Program-made: the position numbers and the translations under genes | The notes under the pieces: model-generated | Databases searched by the model: none | The model's input: the letters and a program-made list of their open reading frames with translations, nothing else | Told to the model about the DNA's origin: nothing | Shown here: positions 7,725 through 13,833 of the stretch, piece by piece | How positions within the stretch are numbered: the stretch's first letter is position 1 | Layout of the letters: each line of letters starts with the position of its first letter | Assembly (NCBI GenBank): GCA_024276815.1 | Contig: JAJRWM010000119.1 | Span: 1-13,833 of the forward strand | Origin: a bacterium | Lineage (GTDB): Bacteria > JACRDZ01 > JAJRWM01 | Reading direction: 5' to 3' | DNA length: 13,833 nucleotides

Positions 7725-8904
7725 AGCCGGCCCTGCGGTAAATCTCGTAGAGGGTTTCCAGGCTAGTACCTTGATAATAATGCTGAAGAATCTGAATGTA
7801 GGAAAACCCCCGCTCGGCCATATCCCTCATGCCGTCCTGGCAAAGTCCGACGCCATGACCCCAGCCGCGGCCGCTGAAATACGCCTGCCCGTTTTTAACC
7901 TTAACGTTAAAAATAGTGCTTTTAATCAGGTTGTAACCAAGCGCTTTCCGAAACTCCGTTCCGGTTAATGTCAGCCGGCCCCTGCTGTGAATAATATTAA
8001 TTTTCCCGATTCGGTCACTGTGGCGGTTTTTAACCGCTGTCAGCTCTCTTAAACGACCGGTTTGATAACCGCGGTTGCTTAACGCGGTTGAAATTTTATC
8101 AAGAGCAATAGTCTGTTCCCATCTATAATGTTTGGATTTTCGGCCATACTGACAGGGTACGCTTCTCAGGTAGGGGATATCATCATTGCCGAACACGTTC
8201 TTAACATCTTCAGTCGCGCCGCCGCAGTTGGAATGAAACAAAGCCAGGACCGGTTCGCCTCGGAAAGTCAGCACCTCGCCCTTTGTTTTTTCAACCGCGT
8301 TAATCGAACCAGGAGCCTCGCTTTTGTAACCACCGTATACCTGGGATTTCGTTGTCGCGTCAAGATCGTACGGCTGAGCCTGGTTGACTATCATTTGATA
8401 AAACGCGTAAGTTCGGGCGGCGACAGCCTGGGCCTTGACAGCATCAACCGGCCAGTTGGGGGAAATTTCTTTACGAATAACCCCGTACAGGTATTCTTCC
8501 AGGTCAATAAAGTTGATCAGGAGCAGATGGTTATCCTGTTTAGTAATCAATAATTCACCACGATATAATTGATTGCCAATCCTGACCTTGGCCTTGCCAA
8601 CCGGTATTAAGCGAACCGAACCGCTAAAAACGCCGGCAAAAGGAATTTTAATTCCGCCTGGTACGGATTCGGTAACAAAGCTGAAGGAATTGCCCCCGTA
8701 TAATATTTCTTCGCCCTTGATCTCGTCATAAAGCCAGTAGTCACCGGTTGTGGTTATCGGAAAAGACGGGGCCTCCTTAACCAGAACCCTGACGCGTAAC
8801 GTGATTTCTCCCTTGTTATTATTCAAATTTTGAGTTTGTTCGGCGCTGACAATGGCGGCGACCATAATAAAAAATATGGCAAGGCAAGGTAAACGTTTAC
8901 TCAT
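7714..8904 (-). CDS. SpoIID/LytB domain secreted protein (likely peptidoglycan-acting)
   Basis: SpoIID is a lytic transglycosylase that opens denuded glycan strands in sporulation; relatives occur widely in non-spore-formers. The 396 residues begin with a signal peptide (MSKRLPCLAIFFIMVAAIVSA, cleavage near 21). The SpoIID domain covers about 95-390: DLEEYLYGVIRKEISPNWP at 134-152 with the expected catalytic Glu146, AVKAQAVAARTYA, DLDATTKSQVYGGY, the HSNCGG block at 224-229, VPCQYG near 249-254 and the C-terminal GRGWGHGVGLCQDGMRDMAE. ATG 8904 is preceded by AGGAGG at ideal distance; an upstream in-frame extension to 8955 would overlap the promoter and is rejected. No sporulation gene is nearby, so a general cell-wall role is more likely. 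Confidence 0.88.
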   Translation of the reverse strand: MSKRLPCLAIFFIMVAAIVSAEQTQNLNNNKGEITLRVRVLVKEAPSFPITTTGDYWLYDEIKGEEILYGGNSFSFVTESVPGGIKIPFAGVFSGSVRLIPVGKAKVRIGNQLYRGELLITKQDNHLLLINFIDLEEYLYGVIRKEISPNWPVDAVKAQAVAARTYAFYQMIVNQAQPYDLDATTKSQVYGGYKSEAPGSINAVEKTKGEVLTFRGEPVLALFHSNCGGATEDVKNVFGNDDIPYLRSVPCQYGRKSKHYRWEQTIALDKISTALSNRGYQTGRLRELTAVKNRHSDRIGKINIIHSRGRLTLTGTEFRKALGYNLIKSTIFNVKVKNGQAYFSGRGWGHGVGLCQDGMRDMAERGFSYIQILQHYYQGTSLETLYEIYRRAGFVN

Positions 8905-8927
8905 TAATCCTCCTGAACAACAAGCAT

Positions 8928-8955
8928 ATCTTACCTTGATGAGTGAACTTGTCAA
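8928..8955 (-). promoter_or_regulatory. Sigma70-type promoter of the SpoIID-rqcH pair
   Basis: On the minus strand: a perfect TTGACA (8955-8950), a 16-bp spacer and TAAGAT (8933-8928, four of six). Predicted initiation near 8921 gives a leader of about 17 bases containing the AGGAGG of the SpoIID-type gene. Confidence 0.65.
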
Positions 8956-9022
8956 GAGAATTTAAGTTTCATTGATAAGGCGTTCGTGAAATGGGGCAAG
9001 CGCTTTACGGCGAAAATAAAGG

Positions 9023-9051
9023 GATTCCGTGATGTCTCGTTTCACGGGAAT
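9023..9051. other. Hairpin in the intergenic stretch upstream of the SpoIID promoter
   Basis: ATTCCGTGA pairs with TCACGGGAAT across a short loop, with one bulged G. A second pairing competes with it: GTCTCGTTTCAC (9034-9045) is the inverse of GTGAAACAAGAC (9066-9077) at 11 of 12 positions. The rest of 8956-9128 holds no open frame that looks like a gene. Confidence 0.4.
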
Positions 9052-9074
9052 AAATTTAAATCCTGGTGAAACAA

Positions 9075-9122
9075 GACGGGCCTACGCGCGGGATAATCGT
9101 TATCCACCCGCATAGACCCGTC
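9075..9122 (-). terminator. Long imperfect hairpin after the HTH gene, possible terminator
   Basis: Arms of about 22 bases, GACGGGCCTACGCG... at 9075-9096 and ...CGCATAGACCCGTC at 9100-9122, pair with a few mismatches around a TCG loop. It begins seven bases beyond the stop of the excisionase-type gene. The minus-strand tail after the stem is only moderately T-rich (TTGTTT), so termination strength is uncertain. Confidence 0.5.
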
Positions 9123-9128
9123 AGTTAT

Positions 9129-9314
9129 CTAACTGTTTAAATTGTCACGATTACTCTTTTGGGCAATCCAGTCATGCAGAGTGTTTTTTGTGAAGCGCCA
9201 CTGATTGCCGATCTTTGAAGCCGGTATCAGGTTTCGCTGCGCCATTGTGTATATCTTGTTTTTACTCATTTTCAGATAGTTCGCCACATCCTCAATTGTC
9301 ATAAGTTGTTCCAT
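9129..9314 (-). CDS. Excisionase-family helix-turn-helix DNA-binding protein
   Basis: A 61-residue protein that is almost entirely one winged helix-turn-helix of the excisionase/MerR type: MTIEDVANYLKMSKNKIYTM contains the two HTH helices (about 5-24), followed by IPASKIGNQWRFTKNTLHDWI, the wing and last helix typical of the family (G-x-x-W/R-R-F-x-x-x-x-L-x-x-W). ATG 9314 has AAGGAGG seven bases upstream. These small proteins act as recombination directionality factors or as transcription regulators. No integrase, attachment site or phage gene is in the window, so a regulatory role is as likely. It is monocistronic: a hairpin follows it and a palindrome-bearing leader precedes it. Confidence 0.85.
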   Translation of the reverse strand: MEQLMTIEDVANYLKMSKNKIYTMAQRNLIPASKIGNQWRFTKNTLHDWIAQKSNRDNLNS

Positions 9315-9368
9315 GTCCCATCCTCCTTTTTGTGATAAATTTCACCGCGTTTATGTCGCGAAGCATTC

Positions 9369-9390
9369 CCCCGTCACAAGCCGGACGGGG
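9369..9390. promoter_or_regulatory. Perfect 7-bp hairpin in the leader of the HTH gene
   Basis: CCCCGTC (9369-9375) and GACGGGG (9384-9390) pair perfectly around an eight-base loop. It lies about 55-75 bases upstream of the HTH start and could be an operator half-site pair or an RNA stem. No known riboswitch consensus is recognisable around it. Confidence 0.45.
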
Positions 9391-9458
9391 CAGGTTTGTT
9401 ATGATAAAAGAGCGCAAAACAGAGAAGGTATGCTTTGTGGCATATTCACTCGCTCAAT

Positions 9459-9492
9459 TTAACATTGGCAAGTATTATGCCAATAGCGTTAA
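9459..9492. promoter_or_regulatory. Strong dyad (operator candidate) upstream of the HTH gene
   Basis: ATTGGCA (9464-9470) and TGCCAAT (9478-9484) are perfect inverted repeats separated by seven bases, and the outer TTAAC/GTTAA (9459-9463, 9488-9492) extend the symmetry with a three-base offset. The dyad sits in AT-rich DNA with no gene, as an operator for a dimeric regulator would; the HTH protein itself is one candidate ligand. Confidence 0.45.
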
Positions 9493-9673
9493 TAATACAA
9501 AAAAAAATTACCGGTTGACAATGTAATATGCAAAATTGTTATTATTATTAAGAATATGTTAACTTACGAGGTTTGTGAAACTATGAAATCGCTTATGGTT
9601 ATCATTGTTTTTTGTTGTTAAAAATCAATAAATAGTGTGATGAAAATGTTGCGTTAGTAACATGATTGTTACA
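9493..9673. other. AT-rich gene-free stretch with a possible rightward promoter and a 12-codon frame
   Basis: The plus strand shows a perfect TTGACA at 9515-9520 and TATTAT at 9540-9545, but the spacer is 19 bp, so the promoter is weak or false. Downstream, GAGGT precedes ATG 9583 of a 12-codon frame (MKSLMVIIVFCC, stop 9619-9621), which could be a leader peptide or chance. At 9657-9672 GTAACA and TGTTAC form a six-bp hairpin just beyond the stop of the DUF350 gene on the minus strand, followed by only scattered T. An A9 run lies at 9499-9507. I see no other gene here. Confidence 0.35.
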
Positions 9674-9877
9674 TCAATACAGGGCCGCCGCTATTATGTG
9701 CGCGAGCCCCAGGAAGATAGCGGCCAAAACTATGGCTACCGCTACGTTTTTGTTCTCTTACAATTCACGGCTGAAGTCAAATGGGGTGATAAGATTGAAG
9801 ATAAAATAAGCGATAATAAACGACACTACTCCGACCATGCTGAAAGCAGCTGATGTTAACAATTGATAGTAATCCAT
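9674..9877 (-). pseudogene. DUF350 small membrane protein gene interrupted by one in-frame TAA
   Basis: From ATG 9877, with AGGAG six bases upstream overlapping the TAG of the hydrolase gene, the frame encodes a first membrane helix (FSMVGVVSFIIAYFIFNLI) and the DUF350 signature TPFDFSREL. It then hits TAA at codon 40 (9760-9758) and continues without shift into ENKNVAVAIVLAAIFLGL and AHIIAAALY before TGA. The second half is the expected second helix: DUF350 proteins typically read TPFD...EL-x-x-x-x-NVA-A-I---A---G--IIAAA. The full frame of 67 residues is a common length for short DUF350 proteins, whose function is unknown. A single substitution in a glutamate, glutamine, lysine, leucine or tyrosine codon would explain the TAA. 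It may be a true pseudogene, a consensus error or a readthrough gene. Confidence 0.78.
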
Positions 9878-9886
9878 GGTAAGCTC

Positions 9887-10822
9887 CTATTGTTTTAATG
9901 ATAGCAAGAGTTTAATCTTGCGCAACTTTTTTTTGCTCACACCCTTGATTTTCAATAATTCATCCAGGTCGCTAAAGCCTTGGTGTCTCTGGCGATAACG
10001 CACTATGCGCAGAGCCAGCCTGGGGCTGATGTAATAAATTTGTGACAATTCTTTTTCGGATGCGGAGTTTAGAGCAATTTGATAATCACTGTTAGTGATT
10101 TGGGGGAATTGATAAAGTAAACTACCGCATCGAACGTAAACATTGTAAAATAAATCAATAATATCATTAATGCCATGTTCGTAGCATACTCTTGAGGATT
10201 CAATTACTTCAGGGAAACCATTCTTTTGATAAGCCTGAATGAAGCTGTCATAATATCGCCAACTCCATCTGGCCGAGTTCTTTACCCAGGAAGTTATGTC
10301 GGGATAGTAATCATAACCGTCAAATTGCCAGGCCTTGATACCGTGTTTTTGAAAGTTCCTTTCAAACCGGGAGTGCATCTTTTTTTCCAGGGGGTGAGTC
10401 CCGGTGTGCAGAGGATTGTTGATATCAGCCAGGTAATGAGACGCGATACCGAGTTCTTCGGCAAAGTCTGATATCCTGCCGGGGGAGGCGGCCAAGCGGG
10501 ATAGCAAGTAAACTTCGGAAGCGATTTTTCGGGGGGCTTTACCGTAGCGCCGCCCGTTTTTGCCGATCTTTACATGCCAAACATGATTGATGGTATCGTG
10601 AAAAACCCGGTCAGGCTTGACCGCGCCGGCTTCAAATTGAAGCCGGAAAGGACTGCTGTTTTCGGAATTGTCAAAGAAAATAATACGCATTTCCAGAGGC
10701 AGACGGGTTAAGGCCTCGCGAAGCATTAATTTATGGTCAGAACCGGTCCAGCCGCTGAGACGGATAGTCAGTGACAATATGAAAAGGCAGGTCAGAAAAA
10801 GGCGAAGCGTTTGATCTCTCAT
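9887..10822 (-). CDS. Exported zinc phospholipase C / S1-P1 nuclease-like protein with C-terminal HhH domain
   Basis: A 311-residue protein. A signal peptide (hydrophobic residues 8-22) is followed by Trp25, which would be at or next to the mature N-terminus, as in zinc phospholipases C and S1/P1 nucleases, where that Trp binds zinc. Other candidate ligands: His30, Asp71, His80 or His83, His129, Asp133, His139, His150, Glu154. The block GIASHYLADINNPLHTG at 125-141 is diagnostic, and the spacing 4-6-11-4 of the last five resembles 4-6-14-4 in Bacillus cereus phospholipase C. Residues 251-305 are a ComEA-like tandem helix-hairpin-helix (LNSASEKELSQIYYISPRLA; FSDLDELLKIKGVSKKKL), a non-specific DNA-binding fold, which hints at an exported nuclease. 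ATG 10822 is preceded by GGTGA; a TTG at 10843 with GGAG is an alternative. DUF350 follows after 9 bp. Confidence 0.78.
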   Translation of the reverse strand: MRDQTLRLFLTCLFILSLTIRLSGWTGSDHKLMLREALTRLPLEMRIIFFDNSENSSPFRLQFEAGAVKPDRVFHDTINHVWHVKIGKNGRRYGKAPRKIASEVYLLSRLAASPGRISDFAEELGIASHYLADINNPLHTGTHPLEKKMHSRFERNFQKHGIKAWQFDGYDYYPDITSWVKNSARWSWRYYDSFIQAYQKNGFPEVIESSRVCYEHGINDIIDLFYNVYVRCGSLLYQFPQITNSDYQIALNSASEKELSQIYYISPRLALRIVRYRQRHQGFSDLDELLKIKGVSKKKLRKIKLLLSLKQ

Positions 10823-10858
10823 GATGTTCACCAGATAAAACAAGGTAACTCCAGAGGG

Positions 10859-10888
10859 ATGTTAGCATGGATAATAAATTTAAGACAA
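10859..10888 (-). promoter_or_regulatory. Candidate promoter of the hydrolase-DUF350 pair
   Basis: On the minus strand: TTGTCT (10888-10883), an 18-bp spacer and TAACAT (10864-10859), four of six matches in each box. Initiation near 10852 would leave only about ten bases before the TTG at 10843, which favours ATG 10822 as the start of the hydrolase. Confidence 0.45.
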
Positions 10889-10968
10889 ATATATAATGTG
10901 GACCAAAGCGAATTAAGCGCCCGGATTAAGATGTTTATGCTTATTTCTTGCAAACGAGGATAAAAAGA

Positions 10969-10997
10969 TTGACAGTGAAAATGAATTCCATTATAGT
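10969..10997 (+). promoter_or_regulatory. Sigma70-type promoter of the PEGA gene
   Basis: Perfect TTGACA (10969-10974), a 17-bp spacer and TATAGT (10992-10997, five of six). Initiation near 11004 gives a leader of about 20 bases containing GGAGG before ATG 11024. It is divergent to the hydrolase promoter about 80 bp away. Confidence 0.8.
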
Positions 10998-11023
10998 AAA
11001 TAATGCTTAACCGGAGGAAAAAT

Positions 11024-12181
11024 ATGAAACGTATCTTGATGTCTGCTTTGCTAACCGTTTGTCTGCTTTTTACGAATGCCTCGTTTGCCGGAGGTTTGCG
11101 AACCCTGGCGGTGCTTGACTTCCAGAACAATACCGGGAAAACGTCGCTGGACTATCTATCTACGGGAATTCCCCAGATGTTGATAACTGAACTCTCGGCC
11201 AACGGCGGCGTTAAAGTTGTGGAAAGGCAGAGGCTGCAACAGGCTTTAAAAGAATTGGAACTGGAGCAAACCGGGATTGTTGGCGGCGAGTCAGCCAGGG
11301 AAATCGGGAAGATGCTGGGAGCCGAGTTGATGATTATGGGTAGCTTCATCAAGATTGGCAACAACTTCAGGATCGACGCTCACTTGGGTCAGGTTGAGAC
11401 AGGCTCTATCATCGGTGAGAAAGTTATGGGCTCCAGCGTTGATGATGTTATGAGACTGATTAACGAATTATCCGCGAAAATCTACAACCGCGTTTTAATG
11501 CCCGGCTCCGAAGCCGGAGGAGAGTCGCAAGTCCGCCAAACCGGTTCTTTGGCGATCTCATCCAGCCCCGATAAAGCGCAAGTATTTCTTAACGGGGTAT
11601 CAATGGGGAATACGCCTGTGTCAATGCAGGGTGTTAAGGTCGGCACGCACGTGGTCTCAATGTTTATTAACGGATACTATATTAATGAGCAAAAAGTGCG
11701 GGTTAAACCAGATCAAATCGAGTTGGTTTCCGCCGAGATGAAGGAGATCGAAGCCGGCAAAAGCGGTACGCTGGCAATCTCAACCAAGCCAGGCGACGCC
11801 TTGGTTGTTGTTGATGGCCTGCCCCTGGGAAGCAGTCCGCTTACTCTCAATCGTCTGCCAATTGGCGAACACACAATCAAGTTGATCAAGGAAGGGTATA
11901 ATCCGTGGGAAGCCAAGATATCCCTCCTGTCTGATAAAATCACGACCATCAATGTGAATTTAAGCCATCAGGGCGAGCTTGGTTCGCTGGTGGTTGTTTC
12001 CGAACCTCAGGGCGCCCGGGTTTTCCTGAACGGGTTCCTGAAAGGTGTTACGCCTATTACCTTGGCCCAGCTTTTCGTTGGCGACTACGAGTTGAGGCTC
12101 GCCCGGAAAGATTATATGGCTGTGAATAAGAAAATTTCCGTTAAAAAAGATGAAGTCGCCAGTATCAGCGCTAAACTGTAA
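11024..12181 (+). CDS. Exported protein with CsgG/FlgO-like N-terminal domain and three PEGA domains
   Basis: A 385-residue protein. Signal peptide about 1-22 (MKRILMSALLTVCLLFTNAS, then FA). Residues 25-160 resemble the alpha/beta domain of CsgG- and FlgO-type proteins: LRTLAVLDFQNNTG, YLSTGIPQMLITELSA, VKVVERQRLQQALKELELEQ, GKMLGAELMIMGSF. Three PEGA repeats follow at about 174-240, 248-314 and 320-385, each with the G-(S/T)-L-x-(I/V)-x-(S/T)-x-P-x-x-A-x-V-x-(L/V)-(N/D)-G core and a later G-x-x-x-(V/L)-x-(V/L) strand. PEGA domains are surface or periplasmic beta modules of unknown ligand. ATG 11024 has GGAGG six bases upstream. It lacks a lipobox cysteine, so it is probably periplasmic. The stop is TAA, after which the same frame stays open into the NHL gene. 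Confidence 0.85.
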   Translation: MKRILMSALLTVCLLFTNASFAGGLRTLAVLDFQNNTGKTSLDYLSTGIPQMLITELSANGGVKVVERQRLQQALKELELEQTGIVGGESAREIGKMLGAELMIMGSFIKIGNNFRIDAHLGQVETGSIIGEKVMGSSVDDVMRLINELSAKIYNRVLMPGSEAGGESQVRQTGSLAISSSPDKAQVFLNGVSMGNTPVSMQGVKVGTHVVSMFINGYYINEQKVRVKPDQIELVSAEMKEIEAGKSGTLAISTKPGDALVVVDGLPLGSSPLTLNRLPIGEHTIKLIKEGYNPWEAKISLLSDKITTINVNLSHQGELGSLVVVSEPQGARVFLNGFLKGVTPITLAQLFVGDYELRLARKDYMAVNKKISVKKDEVASISAKL

Positions 12182-12214
12182 TATGCCAGCGAAGAAGGCA
12201 AAGCCCGAACACGT

Positions 12215-13213
12215 ATGCTGACCAGTAAACTTTCCCAACTCGGTTATCTCGTTTTTGGGATATCGGGGAAAAAGTGGGGCGAGTTTTATGAGCCTTCCAG
12301 CGTTGATGTCGATGAGGAAGGTAATATTTATGTCGCTGACTGGCTCAACCATCGAATTCAGAAATTTAACGCCAAGGGCGCGTTTATCTCGAATATTGGA
12401 GCGAAAAGAAATGATTTTAACCTGGTGGACGCCGGGATCAGGACCTCGAAAAAATATCAGCCGGGAACCTACTATAAACCGGAAGATCTCGCGATTGCTC
12501 CTAACGGCGATATCTTCGTCTGTGATTCGCTCAACAACCAAATTCAAAGGTTCAGCAAGGATAACGAGTTCATTCTGAGCTGGGGGCCGAAACAGACCAT
12601 CAAGCTGGGCTATTATACCGGGAAACTTTATGAACCGAGAGGGATTGGTATCGATAAGCTGGGTAACGTGTACGTGGCTGATTATGGCTATCATCGCGTC
12701 CAGAAATTTACCAACGAAGGCCGGCACTTGATGACAATTGGCGGCAAAAAAACCAAGAACCGTCGGCAGTTTAAATATCCTGTTGATGTCGCTGTTGATT
12801 TGAAAATGAATATCTGGGTTGTCGACCAGGGGTTGCATCAGGTTTTTAAGTTCGACCAGGAGGGCAATCTTTTGCTGACCCTGGGCAATAAGAAACCGTC
12901 TCGCAAGGAACGTACGAAACATGGCAATTTTTATGAACCGAATGGGATCGCCACTGACTTGGTGGGCAATATTTATGTGGCCGATTGCAAGAATAACCGT
13001 GTGCAGATATTCGATAATGAAGGTAAGTTTATCGGATCCTTGGGGATTGACGCCGATAATAACAAGAATACCTATCTGGATTCCGGTTACGATGCCAAAC
13101 AATTCAGATATCCGATGGGCGTCGCGGTCGATATCGCCGGCAATATCTATGTCGCGGACAGGAAAAATGAACGAATACATCGTTTCCCGCCCAGTCTCAT
13201 AAAAAAACCCTGA
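12215..13213 (+). CDS. NHL-repeat six-bladed beta-propeller protein
   Basis: A 332-residue protein made almost wholly of six NHL repeats, at about 24-62, 86-124, 138-176, 185-224, 238-276 and 297-332. Each has the pattern P-x-G/D-(I/V)-A-(V/I)-D-x-x-G-N-I-Y-V-A-D-x-x-N-x-R-(I/V)-Q-x-F. LGYLVFGISGK at 9-19 probably supplies the closing strand of the propeller. NHL propellers bind proteins, RNA or ligands, or act as lyases; no catalytic residue can be assigned. ATG 12215 has no convincing Shine-Dalgarno, and the protein has no signal peptide although it follows an exported protein. It is in the same frame as the PEGA gene, only one TAA and 33 bases downstream. It may be a separate coupled gene or the second half of a split fusion. 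Confidence 0.85.
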   Translation: MLTSKLSQLGYLVFGISGKKWGEFYEPSSVDVDEEGNIYVADWLNHRIQKFNAKGAFISNIGAKRNDFNLVDAGIRTSKKYQPGTYYKPEDLAIAPNGDIFVCDSLNNQIQRFSKDNEFILSWGPKQTIKLGYYTGKLYEPRGIGIDKLGNVYVADYGYHRVQKFTNEGRHLMTIGGKKTKNRRQFKYPVDVAVDLKMNIWVVDQGLHQVFKFDQEGNLLLTLGNKKPSRKERTKHGNFYEPNGIATDLVGNIYVADCKNNRVQIFDNEGKFIGSLGIDADNNKNTYLDSGYDAKQFRYPMGVAVDIAGNIYVADRKNERIHRFPPSLIKKP

Positions 13214-13228
13214 AAGAAAGTTTAAAAC

Positions 13229-13833
13229 ATGGAAAAAGTAGATAATTTGTATGAAGGTAAAGCGAAAATAGTTTATTCAACTGAGGATCATAACCTGGTT
13301 ATCCAGTACTTCAAGGATGACGCTACGGCCTTTAACGCGCAAAAAAAAGGCTCTATCAAGGATAAAGGAATCTGTAATAACCAGATTTCCGCGAAACTGT
13401 TTCAATTGCTCGAAAAACACAATATTCCCACTCATTTTGTGGAGCTTCTTGATGAGCGTGAGATGCTGGTTAAAAAACTGGATATTATTCCGGTGGAATT
13501 CGTGGTGCGGAATATCGCCGCCGGCAGTATCGCGAAACGTTTGGGGCTTGACGAAGGCGTCGAGTTGCTTAACCCGGTCGTGGAAACCTATTTTAAAAAC
13601 GATGAGCTTGGCGACCCGCTGATTAATGATGATCACATTAAAGTGTTGAACCTGGCAAGTCCAGAACAAATCAAAATCTGCAAGGATATGGTTTTGAAAA
13701 TCAATACCGTGCTGGTTAACTACTTTCGAGCCTTGGGGATTGACCTGGTTGATCTTAAGCTTGAGTTCGGTGAGCATAACGGAGCGATTTTACTGGGTGA
13801 CGAGATTTCCCCCGATACTTCAAGGCTCTGGAA
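13229..13833 (+). CDS. purC: Phosphoribosylaminoimidazole-succinocarboxamide synthase (SAICAR synthetase), partial
   Basis: Joins CAIR and aspartate with ATP to give SAICAR in de novo purine synthesis; cytoplasmic. The 201 visible codons run off the right edge, so about 35-40 residues of the usual 235-240 are missing. Seen: LYEGKAKIVYST at 7-18, DDATAFNAQKKGSI at 30-43 with the conserved Lys-Gly-Ser, GICNNQIS, the substrate loop PVEFVVRNIAAGS at 88-100, DPLINDDHI near 129-137 and the ATP-site region DLKLEFGEHNGAILLGDEISPDTSRLW. ATG 13229 is 15 bases past the NHL stop, preceded only by a weak GAAAG. No other purine gene is visible, so co-transcription with the NHL gene is by proximity, not function. 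Confidence 0.96.
   Translation, partial: MEKVDNLYEGKAKIVYSTEDHNLVIQYFKDDATAFNAQKKGSIKDKGICNNQISAKLFQLLEKHNIPTHFVELLDEREMLVKKLDIIPVEFVVRNIAAGSIAKRLGLDEGVELLNPVVETYFKNDELGDPLINDDHIKVLNLASPEQIKICKDMVLKINTVLVNYFRALGIDLVDLKLEFGEHNGAILLGDEISPDTSRLW

Noticed and set aside
8905-8955. Longer N-terminus for the SpoIID-type protein starting at 8955
   Set aside because: It would begin inside the -35 box and hide the signal peptide; ATG 8904 has AGGAGG at ideal spacing.
9129-9314. Excisionase-type gene as evidence of a prophage or integrative element
   Set aside because: No integrase, attachment-site duplication, tRNA or phage gene is in the window; the family is also used as ordinary regulators.
9332-9526. 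64-residue plus-strand frame upstream of the HTH gene
   Set aside because: No Shine-Dalgarno, no recognisable family, odd composition, and it overlaps the HTH leader and the dyad.
9662-9853. 63-residue plus-strand frame
   Set aside because: It lies antisense to the DUF350 gene, which has family motifs and a good ribosome binding site; this frame has neither.
11960-13180. 406-residue minus-strand frame opposite the NHL gene
   Set aside because: It is an antisense shadow of the repetitive NHL coding sequence; the plus strand carries clear NHL repeats.
13341-13348. A8 run in purC as a programmed frameshift site
   Set aside because: The zero frame continues with correct PurC sequence on both sides, and no stimulatory structure or useful alternative product is apparent.
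13277-13777. 166-residue minus-strand frame opposite purC
   Set aside because: Antisense shadow of purC, whose motifs are unmistakable.

Overview
The window reads as a chromosomal housekeeping segment of a diderm (Gram-negative-type) bacterium with mid-range G+C. It carries a TonB-type protein beside genes more often discussed in Firmicutes: RNase Y, a YmdB-type phosphodiesterase, an NFACT/RqcH protein and a SpoIID/LytB protein. TTG starts appear several times. This mixture suggests an uncultured or poorly studied phylum rather than a model lineage, but I cannot name a taxon from sequence alone. There is no CRISPR array, rRNA, tRNA or complete insertion sequence.

Layout. Positions 1-4643 (minus strand) hold a tight run transcribed rny > ymdB > xseA > xseB > ispA (ispA runs off the left edge), with overlaps or gaps of 3-27 bp. 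Upstream, 4734-5863 (minus) holds a TonB C-terminal protein followed by a small TPR gene interrupted by one in-frame TGA. A good sigma70-type promoter precedes the TonB gene. Next to it, 5937-6077, is a 125-bp non-coding element with GTAA...TTAC inverted ends and perfect 8-bp direct repeats, which looks like an IS66-type MITE carrying a REP-like palindrome. Positions 6084-8904 (minus) hold a SpoIID-type secreted protein overlapping an RqcH-like gene, with their own promoter. Positions 8905-9673 are gene-poor: hairpins, a 61-aa excisionase-type HTH gene and a strong dyad. Positions 9674-10822 (minus) hold an exported phospholipase C/S1-P1-like zinc hydrolase fused to a ComEA-like HhH tail, followed by a DUF350 membrane gene interrupted by one in-frame TAA. 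From a divergent promoter region, the plus strand carries a CsgG-like/three-PEGA exported protein, a six-bladed NHL propeller in the same reading frame, and the start of purC (cut by the right edge).

Most notable: two small genes each have recognisable family sequence on both sides of one in-frame stop (TGA in the TPR gene, TAA in DUF350). The PEGA and NHL genes are also separated by only one TAA in an otherwise open shared frame, with no evident ribosome binding site for the second. These may be nonsense mutations, consensus errors or stop readthrough; the sequence alone cannot decide. Other points are the MITE, the hydrolase-HhH fusion, a G9 tract inside the rqcH-like gene and that gene's altered NFACT-N residues.
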